DNA from: VRUE01 sp963837695
Lineage (GTDB): Bacteria > Actinomycetota > Thermoleophilia > Solirubrobacterales > 70-9
Length of the DNA stretch: 64,000 nucleotides
Assembly: GCA_963837695.1 (NCBI GenBank)
Contig: CAWINZ010000005.1
Span: forward strand, 310,001 to 374,000
Direction: 5' to 3'
The notes under the pieces were generated by a model. That model had not been told where the DNA came from and searched no databases. It saw nothing but the letters and a program-made list of their open reading frames with translations. Within the stretch, counting starts at the first letter, position 1, and each line of letters opens with the position of its first letter. Below, piece after piece: positions 58,474 through 64,000 of this stretch. Made by a program: the position numbers and the translations under genes.

Positions 58474-59613
58474 CTACGGCCGGGCGCGACCGCCCGTGAT
58501 GCCGACGAGCGCGTGCCAGGCCGGCTTGGGATGGAAGCGTTCGCCTTCGCGGAAGAAGCCGACGGAGTCGCAGAAGCTGCAGTAGTAGCGGGAGTCTTTC
58601 CAGGTGAACCAGTAGGCGGCTTTGAGGTTGAGGCGGTGGCGGTTGCGCAACATGTAGCGGTAGGCGCCCCGCAGTTCACGGGCCTGCCCCCGGATGCCCT
58701 GCTCGAAGGCGACCACGTCGGGGTCGTTCTGGGAGCCCCAACCCATCTCGGTGAGGTAGAGGCCGGCGTGGGAGTCATGGTTGTCGACGATCACCGCCCG
58801 AACCTGCTCGACCATCCGTTCCAGGTCCCTGACGTGAAAGGCATACGGATGCAGGGCGACGGCGTCGAAGTAATGCTTGATGCCCCGCACCCGGTAGAGG
58901 GCGGAGAGGAAATCAGCCGCGGACATGCCCTGCTTGCCGCCCTGGTCGGGTTCGCCGAAGAGTCCCGAAAGTAGGACCTTCGCCCGTGGGTCGGCCGACT
59001 TGACCGCGCCGTAGCTGAGCTTCAGCAGGCGGGCGTAGCGGGTCGGCGAGACCGGGTAGGCGAAGTAGAAGAAGTTGGCCTCATTCCAGATCTGCCAGAC
59101 GTGGAACGGCCTGGGGCGCCGAACGACGATCCCGTCCGGGTTGGCGGCCGCCGGAGTGTGCTCGGTCCAGAATTCCCCGCCGGGCCCATAGCGCTTCACC
59201 GCCGCCTTGACGAAGGCCGTCCATCCCCGCCGGGCGCGGGCGTTGTCGATCGGCAGCTTCGTCGTCCTGTGCGAGACCCAGCTCGGCACGCCGGAGAGGA
59301 AGGGCAGCACTTCCAGGCCCTGGTTGGCGATCGTCGAGACTTCGCGATCGGTGCCTTCCCAGTTGTAGCCGCCACGCTTGGTCGGCTGCACGCTTTCCCA
59401 GCCGATCGGCAGGCGGACGCTGCCGATCCTCGCCACCCGCATGTAGGTGACGTCTTCTTCGGAGAGGGACGCCTGCGGGACGATCCCGAAGAAGCTGCGC
59501 GGCGCCGCCTGGGCAACGCTGGGGGACGAAAGCAGGCCGACCGCAAGACCAGACCCGATCGCGAGGCCGGCAAAAGCGATGGCGATCGATGCTCTCTTCA
59601 TCCTCTTGCTCAT
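58474..59613 (-). CDS. Secreted PslG/GH39-like glycoside hydrolase (paralogue 3)
   Basis: 379 residues with a signal peptide (about 1-37, cut after AQA). WNEANF near 174 and TEMGWGS near 287 give the two catalytic Glu; CSFC near 345 is the conserved Cys pair. Closer to paralogue 1 (FFGIVPQ, QPTKRGGYNW) than to paralogue 2. ATG 59613 is preceded by GAGGAG, a good RBS. It is upstream of and on the same strand as the DPM1-like gene (35 bp). Confidence 0.83.
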   Translation of the reverse strand: MSKRMKRASIAIAFAGLAIGSGLAVGLLSSPSVAQAAPRSFFGIVPQASLSEEDVTYMRVARIGSVRLPIGWESVQPTKRGGYNWEGTDREVSTIANQGLEVLPFLSGVPSWVSHRTTKLPIDNARARRGWTAFVKAAVKRYGPGGEFWTEHTPAAANPDGIVVRRPRPFHVWQIWNEANFFYFAYPVSPTRYARLLKLSYGAVKSADPRAKVLLSGLFGEPDQGGKQGMSAADFLSALYRVRGIKHYFDAVALHPYAFHVRDLERMVEQVRAVIVDNHDSHAGLYLTEMGWGSQNDPDVVAFEQGIRGQARELRGAYRYMLRNRHRLNLKAAYWFTWKDSRYYCSFCDSVGFFREGERFHPKPAWHALVGITGGRARP

Positions 59614-59681
59614 CTCCTCGGATCAACCCTGGTCACGGACGGAAGTCGCGGCGGAACTTTAAGGCCTAGGATCGGCGGCCG

Positions 59682-60950
59682 ATGCGGGCAGTTCTGAGCA
59701 GCCGAAAGATCTGGATCTGGGCCGCCCTGTGGTTGCTCACGCGCGCACTGATCGTCATCCACGTCGGCTTCTGGAACCACTCGACCGGCGTTCAACTCGA
59801 AGACGTCGGGATCTACGAAGACTGGTCCGGCCTGCTGAGCCACCACCACGTCTTTCCCGGCGAAGAAGCCTGGCAGTACCCGCCCGGGGCGGCCTTCCTG
59901 ATGCTTTTGCCGCGCCTCGGCTGGGGCAGCTTCGGCGACTCCTTCGTGGTGACGATGCTCGCCTTCGACCTGATCGGATTCGTGCTGCTCGCGATCCTCA
60001 GCCGTCGCGAAGACAGCGACGCCGGCGTCTGGGTCTGGCTGCTGGCGATGCCCATGCTCCGCGCCCTGCCGGTGCTCCGCTTCGACCTCGTGCCCACGGT
60101 GATCGTGATCGGCGCGCTCGTCGTCATCCACCGCCGCCCCACCTGGTTCGGGGCCCTGGCGGGGCTCGGCGCGATGGTCAAGGCCTGGCCGATCGCGCTG
60201 CTCTTCGGCGAGTGGGACCGGCGACGGCTCTTACGCGCGGGGCTCGGCGCGCTCGGCGCAATCGCTGTCGTCTTCGCGGTCTCAGCGGTCGCCTTCGACG
60301 GCAACCAGCTTGACTTCCTCTCCGAGCAGAACGGCCGTGGCCTGCAGGTGGAAGCCGTCGCCAGCCTCCCCTGGCACGCGGTTCAGTACGTGACCGGCGA
60401 GGAACCGCACACCGTTCTGCGTTACCGAGCCTGGGAGATCGAAGGCGGGGCCGCCGACACGACGGCCGAATCGCTCAAGTGGCTCACGTTGGCTGCCCTC
60501 CTCGCCGCCGGAACCTGGTGGTGGGCGCGGGCGCGGGGGATCCGTCGGGGGCGCGAGGATCTTGCCGATCCCGCGGTCAGCCGGGATTTCGTCTTCACCG
60601 TCGTCCTGCTCTTCGTCGTGACGAGCCGCGTGTTGAGCCCCCAGTACATGATCTGGCTGCTCGGCCTCGCAGCCGTCGTTCTCTCCACCAAGGCCGGCAG
60701 GCTCAAACGGCCGGCGTGGACGGTGGTCGCCGCCGCCGTCCTGACGACCAGCGCCTACGGACCGCTGGGGGCCTACGTGAGCTATTACAACGTCTACGGC
60801 TCGCCCTTCATCATGCTGATCCGCAACTTCGCACTCCTCTTTGCAACCATCGACGCCTGCATCGCGATGGTGGCGCTGGTGCGGCAGCGACGGGCGGTTG
60901 GGCACGGCGAAACTGTGCAGCCCACCGCCACGCAGAGCCCTGTGGCCTGA
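59682..60950 (+). CDS. GT87/DUF2029-like polyprenyl-phosphate-sugar-dependent membrane glycosyltransferase
   Basis: 422 residues with about 10 helices. The first loop carries QLEDVGIYEDWSGLL and then WQYPPGAAFLMLLP, followed by the cytoplasmic-facing MVKAWPIAL and late RVLSPQYMIWLLG, which match the DUF2029/GT87 mannosyltransferase family of actinobacteria. It would add hexoses from polyprenyl-phosphate donors outside the membrane. ATG 59682 is divergent from the hydrolase gene (68 bp between starts). Confidence 0.78.
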   Translation: MRAVLSSRKIWIWAALWLLTRALIVIHVGFWNHSTGVQLEDVGIYEDWSGLLSHHHVFPGEEAWQYPPGAAFLMLLPRLGWGSFGDSFVVTMLAFDLIGFVLLAILSRREDSDAGVWVWLLAMPMLRALPVLRFDLVPTVIVIGALVVIHRRPTWFGALAGLGAMVKAWPIALLFGEWDRRRLLRAGLGALGAIAVVFAVSAVAFDGNQLDFLSEQNGRGLQVEAVASLPWHAVQYVTGEEPHTVLRYRAWEIEGGAADTTAESLKWLTLAALLAAGTWWWARARGIRRGREDLADPAVSRDFVFTVVLLFVVTSRVLSPQYMIWLLGLAAVVLSTKAGRLKRPAWTVVAAAVLTTSAYGPLGAYVSYYNVYGSPFIMLIRNFALLFATIDACIAMVALVRQRRAVGHGETVQPTATQSPVA

Positions 60951-60969
60951 GGACGACTACGCTCGAACG

Positions 60970-61506
60970 ATGGAGTCGTTGGACCTGTGGCACGCGCGAC
61001 TCGACACTGGCGAGTGGCCCTCGGCCGAGGCACTTCCGGCGACGGAGCGGGAGCGTGCCGCGCAGATCGCTCGTCCGGGGGCGCGCGAGCGCTGGGTCGC
61101 CTCGCGCTGGGCGCTGCGCAGCGTCCTCAGCCGCTACCTCGACCGGGAACCGGCGGAGATCGAGCTGGGTTTCGGCGAGCGCGGCAAGCCGATGCTGGCC
61201 GACCCGGATGCGCCGCTTCGCTTCAACCTCAGCCACTCGGGTGAGCTGGCCCTGATCGCGGTCGCCCGCGAACGTGAGGTCGGCGTCGACGTGCAGCTGG
61301 TCGGCGCCAGACCGGCCGAGTTCTATGCCGAGTGGACGCGGCGGGAGGCGATCGCCAAGTGCCACGGCGCCGGCCTCTGGGCGCCGCTGCCGGACTCGCC
61401 GGTTGCCGTCGCGCCCCTCGACGCCGGGGCCGGCTTCGCGGCAGCGGTCGCGGTCCTTGGCGCGGACGTACCGCCGCTACGGCACTTCGTCGCCGAGCCC
61501 GGCTGA
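60970..61506 (+). CDS. 4'-phosphopantetheinyl transferase (Sfp type)
   Basis: 178 residues. Transfers phosphopantetheine from CoA to carrier proteins. Motifs: WVASRWALRSVLSRYL, LRFNLSHSGELAL, GVDVQLV (Mg-binding Asp) and FYAEWTRREAIAKCHGAGL. Short for the Sfp group but with all three motifs. ATG 60970 begins close to the family start (LDLWHARLD); longer frames overlap the preceding gene. It marks the edge of the polysaccharide locus; no carrier-protein gene is visible here. Confidence 0.88.
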   Translation: MESLDLWHARLDTGEWPSAEALPATERERAAQIARPGARERWVASRWALRSVLSRYLDREPAEIELGFGERGKPMLADPDAPLRFNLSHSGELALIAVAREREVGVDVQLVGARPAEFYAEWTRREAIAKCHGAGLWAPLPDSPVAVAPLDAGAGFAAAVAVLGADVPPLRHFVAEPG

Positions 61507-61510
61507 GGCC

Positions 61511-61978
61511 TCAGTAGGTGCCGCCGAGCTTGCGGTGGTCCCAGGTCGCCGTGCGCAGCGGCTTGAAGTGGATCGCGACGCGCTTCGGCGCCTGCGCTTC
61601 GAGCGCCGCCTTGGCGTCGCCCTGCACCGAGTCGATCCCCTCGGCGTAGCGCACGGTCAGCTCCTCGGCGAAGCCGACCACGGTCTCGAAGTCGTGGTGG
61701 AGCTCGGCCTCAGCCTCGATCATCGCGCCGCGCAGCTCGCCGTACTCGTGCCCGGTCTCGACCAGCAGCGTCGCCCGCGGGTCGCGTTCGAGGTTGCGCA
61801 CCTTCTGCGACTTGGCATAGGTCCAGATCCAGATCTCGCCCTGGCGCGGGACGAACCAGAGCGGCATCGAGTGAGGGAAGCCGCGCGGGCCGTTCGAGGA
61901 GACGACCGCGACGCGCTCTGCGTCGAGCAGCTCGAGCAGCTCCCCGTCGCTCAGCTTGATCTGGTCGCGGCGGCTCAT
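61511..61978 (-). CDS. PPOX-class (pyridoxamine oxidase-like/F420-type) protein
   Basis: 155 residues with a split-barrel flavin/F420-binding fold: LLDAERVAVVSSNGPRGFPH, PLWFVPRQGEIWIWT, KVRNLERDPRATLLVE and WDHRKLGGTY at the end. Such proteins bind FMN, F420 or heme; the substrate is unknown. Convergent with the phosphopantetheinyl transferase gene and 12 bp downstream of the GlxA-type regulator on the same strand. Confidence 0.82.
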   Translation of the reverse strand: MSRRDQIKLSDGELLELLDAERVAVVSSNGPRGFPHSMPLWFVPRQGEIWIWTYAKSQKVRNLERDPRATLLVETGHEYGELRGAMIEAEAELHHDFETVVGFAEELTVRYAEGIDSVQGDAKAALEAQAPKRVAIHFKPLRTATWDHRKLGGTY

Positions 61979-61990
61979 CCCGGCCTGACT

Positions 61991-62956
61991 CTATGTGGCG
62001 ACCGGGGTGGGGCGGAACGAGCGCCGGTAGGCGGTGGGGGTGGTCGCGGTCGCGCGGCGGAAGTGCTCGCGCAGCGAGGCGGCGGTGCCGAAGCCGGCAC
62101 GCCAGGCGACGTCGTCGATCGGCAGGTCGGTCTCCTCGAGCAGGCGCCGTGCCTCCAGCACCCGCTGGGCGAGCAGCCAGCGCAGCGGCGTCGTGCCGGT
62201 CTCCTCGCGAAAGCGGCGGGCGAAGGTGCGCGGACTGACTGCGGCGTGGCGGGCCATCGCGGCGACGTCGAGTGGCTCGACGAGGCGCTCGGACGCCCAG
62301 CGGCGGGTCGGCTCGAGCGAACCCGACTCCTGCGCCGGGGGGCGCTTGATGAACTGCGCCTGGCCACCCTCGCGGTGCGGGGCGGCGACCATGCGGCGGG
62401 CGACGCGCTCGCCGGCGGCGGCGCCGAAGTCGCGGCGGACGACGTGCAGGGCGAGGTCGATGCCGGCGCTGAGCCCGGCCGAGGTCAGCACCGCGTCCTC
62501 GTCGACGTAGAGCGCCGCGGGGTCGACCTCGACGGCGGGGAACAGCTCGGCGAGCTGCCGCGCGTGGGCCCAGTGGGTCGTCGCCCGGTGGCCGTCGAGC
62601 AGGCCGGCGTAGCCGAGGGCGAAGGCGCCGGTGCAGACCGAGAGCATGCGGGCACCGCCCACCGCTGCCTCGCGCAGCGCCTCGAGCACCGCCTCCGGCG
62701 GGCGGTCGAGCAGGGCGAAGTAGCCGGGCACCACGACCGTGCCGGCGCCGACCAGCGCCTCGAGGCCGTGCCGCGGGACGAGCTCGAAGCCGCTGGTGGT
62801 GGCGATCGGCGCGCCGTCCGGCGAGCAGCAGGCGACCTCGTAGAACGGGGTCCCGTCGGTGGCCGAGGCGGCGATGAAGACCTGCGTGGCGGCCGTGAGG
62901 TCAAAGGCGACGAGGCCGTCGAGGCAGAGCGCGGCGACCCGGTGCGAATTGCTCAT
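61991..62956 (-). CDS. GlxA/FtrA-type regulator (DJ-1/PfpI domain plus AraC HTH)
   Basis: 321 residues. Residues about 5-180 form a DJ-1/PfpI-like domain with SVCTGAFALGYAGLLDG (nucleophile elbow Cys near 107). Residues about 215-315 hold two AraC HTH motifs (MARHAAVSPRTFARRFREETG; IDDVAWRAGFGTAASLREHF). Divergent from a DJ-1-like enzyme gene 71 bp away, which it likely controls. A regulator with an adjacent enzyme of its own sensor fold is a recurring arrangement. Confidence 0.9.
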   Translation of the reverse strand: MSNSHRVAALCLDGLVAFDLTAATQVFIAASATDGTPFYEVACCSPDGAPIATTSGFELVPRHGLEALVGAGTVVVPGYFALLDRPPEAVLEALREAAVGGARMLSVCTGAFALGYAGLLDGHRATTHWAHARQLAELFPAVEVDPAALYVDEDAVLTSAGLSAGIDLALHVVRRDFGAAAGERVARRMVAAPHREGGQAQFIKRPPAQESGSLEPTRRWASERLVEPLDVAAMARHAAVSPRTFARRFREETGTTPLRWLLAQRVLEARRLLEETDLPIDDVAWRAGFGTAASLREHFRRATATTPTAYRRSFRPTPVAT

Positions 62957-63027
62957 GGCAGAAATCTATCGAACATTGGCAATCCTGCCACTCGACATGG
63001 GCCGCTTCGAGCGGCAGGATCGGTGCC

Positions 63028-63657
63028 ATGAAGATCGCAATCCTCCTCTTCGAGAAGCTCGCCGCCCAGGACGCCGTCGGCCCCTACGAGGTGTTCCGCT
63101 GCGTCCCCGGGTGGGACATCCAGTTCGTCGGCCTGCGCACCGGCGAGGTCCGCTCCGAAGGCGGGCTCGGCCTGAGCGTCGACCAGACCCTCGACCAGAT
63201 CACCGAGGCGGACCTCGTGCTTGTCCCCGGCGGGCGTGGCAGCGATGCGCTGCTCGAGGACGAGGCCGTGCTCTCCTGGCTGCGTGAGATCGACGCGGTG
63301 ACGAAGTGGACGACCTCCGTCTGCACCGGCGCGCTGCTGCTCGGCGCGGCCGGCCTGCTGGAGGGCAAGCGGGCGACCTCCAACTGGCTCGCCCTCGACG
63401 ATCTGGCCAAGTACGGCGCCGACCCGGTCGGCGGTCGCTGGGTCGAGGACGGCAAGACGATCACCGCCGCCGGCGTCACCGCCGGCATCGACATGGCCCT
63501 GCACCTGGTCGGCCGCGAGGCCGGGCCCGAGGTGGCCCAGGCCGTCCAGCTCGGCATCGAGTACGACCCCGACCCGCCCTTCGACTCCGGCTCCCCGGAG
63601 AAGGCTCCGGCCGAGATCGTCGAGCTGGTCACCTCGTTCAGCCGCGCGGCTACCTGA
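63028..63657 (+). CDS. DJ-1/PfpI-family protein (isonitrile hydratase/glutamine amidotransferase-like)
   Basis: 209 residues. MKIAILLFEKLAAQDAVGPYE start, VLVPGGRGSDALL, and nucleophile elbow TSVCTGALLLGAAGLL with Cys near 97, followed by RATSNWLALDDL, as in isonitrile hydratases. Likely a small detoxifying hydrolase. Target of the divergent GlxA-type regulator. ATG 63028 is the only good start. Confidence 0.85.
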   Translation: MKIAILLFEKLAAQDAVGPYEVFRCVPGWDIQFVGLRTGEVRSEGGLGLSVDQTLDQITEADLVLVPGGRGSDALLEDEAVLSWLREIDAVTKWTTSVCTGALLLGAAGLLEGKRATSNWLALDDLAKYGADPVGGRWVEDGKTITAAGVTAGIDMALHLVGREAGPEVAQAVQLGIEYDPDPPFDSGSPEKAPAEIVELVTSFSRAAT

Positions 63658-63806
63658 AACCGGCCCGCGCCCCAGAGTTGGCGTCGAGTCGTCACACAAC
63701 TTTTTGATTCTGCGCGCCACACGCGCGTCCGGGCCACCTAGCCTGGCCGCATGGAACTCCAGACGCTCGACTCACCCCAGGCAACGCCACCGCCGGTCGG
63801 TGCTAT

Positions 63807-63840
63807 CGTACGTACGTATAGTCCACCTAACGTACGTACG
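63807..63840. promoter_or_regulatory. Palindromic operator pair upstream of an antitoxin gene
   Basis: CGTACGTACGTA at 63807-63818 and CGTACGTACG at 63831-63840, both self-complementary, with starts 24 bp apart. GGAGG follows at 63852 and the gene at 63862. Typical of autoregulated toxin-antitoxin promoters. Confidence 0.72.
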
Positions 63841-63861
63841 CTGCACCGATTGGAGGATCCG

Positions 63862-64000
63862 ATGGCGCTCACCGCGTCGAAACTACGCGCCAATGTCTAC
63901 CGACTGCTCGACGAGGTCCTGGAGACCGGCACGCCGCTGGAGATCGAGCGCAACGGCGAGATCCTCGTGATCGCGCCCAGGGAAGAGAAGAAGAAGGGGT
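63862..64000 (+). CDS. Phd/YefM-like antitoxin, 5' part
   Basis: 46 codons in the window: LTASKLRANVYRLLDEVLETGTP, then IERNGEILVIAPRE. The pattern of a small N-terminal DNA-binding beta-strand/helix (S-x-L-R-x-N-V-Y) is that of Phd/YefM-type antitoxins. GGAGGATCC lies before ATG 63862. The toxin gene should follow outside the window. Confidence 0.75.
   Translation, partial: MALTASKLRANVYRLLDEVLETGTPLEIERNGEILVIAPREEKKKG

Overview
The window is GC-rich, densely coded bacterial DNA with many stop-start overlaps (GTGA, ATGA, TTGA, TGATG) and frequent GTG/TTG starts. It looks actinobacterial. Lhr, paired AraC/DJ-1 genes, PPOX-class proteins, PslG-like glycoside hydrolases and GT-C-type membrane proteins together suggest a Thermoleophilia/Solirubrobacterales-like soil organism. 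That placement is an inference; no rRNA or other marker gene is present.

Almost everything from about 2.7 to 61 kb is a large cell-surface polysaccharide locus. Layout: 1-2.7 kb, an Lhr helicase (3' end outside the window) interrupted in frame by three palindromic insertions. 2.7-7.9 kb, a secreted PslG-like hydrolase, a Ser/Gly-rich surface protein, an O-antigen-ligase-like polymerase/ligase and the initiating phosphoglycosyl transferase. 7.9-10.9 kb, a scarred island: a 489-bp duplication carrying a small coiled-coil/membrane gene, an AAA/DUF4143 ATPase with a four-unit 22-bp repeat array at its start codon, DUF4143 remnants, and several remnants of the sugar-transferase 3' end. 11-14 kb, genes for a dTDP-3-acylamino-3,6-dideoxyhexose. 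14-29.4 kb, glycosyltransferases, GT-C-like membrane proteins, a sulfotransferase and a pyruvyltransferase-glycosyltransferase fusion. 29.5-31.9 kb, a secreted protein followed by a duplicated module (coiled-coil/membrane gene plus a structured element whose two copies show compensatory base changes).

31.9-38.7 kb holds rmlC, rmlB, rmlD and rmlA for dTDP-L-rhamnose, interrupted by a cluster of winged-helix regulators, a 19-codon ORF with a strong ribosome binding site, and a small XRE regulator. 38.8-40.1 kb is a second DUF4143 ATPase with a four-unit 23-bp repeat array at its start. 40.2-50.5 kb holds glycosyltransferases, a methyltransferase, a second hydrolase, the Wzm/Wzt polysaccharide ABC exporter, and the first of two sugar epimerases. 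50.5-61 kb holds the second epimerase, DPM1-like glycosyltransferases, paralogous GT-C-like membrane proteins, a third hydrolase and a GT87-like mannosyltransferase. The right edge (61-64 kb) is ordinary: a phosphopantetheinyl transferase, a PPOX protein, a GlxA-type regulator divergent from a DJ-1 protein, and an antitoxin gene cut by the window end.

Functionally the genes could make NDP-sugars (rhamnose, a 3-amino sugar, possibly a tyvelose/paratose-type sugar), prime undecaprenyl phosphate, assemble and decorate a glycan (methyl, pyruvyl and sulfo groups), export it through Wzm/Wzt, ligate or polymerise it, and trim it with secreted hydrolases. The most unusual signals are non-coding or repetitive: in-frame palindromes in lhr, phased repeat arrays abutting both DUF4143 ATPase starts, the covarying structured element, and the four-member coiled-coil/membrane family linked to duplications.
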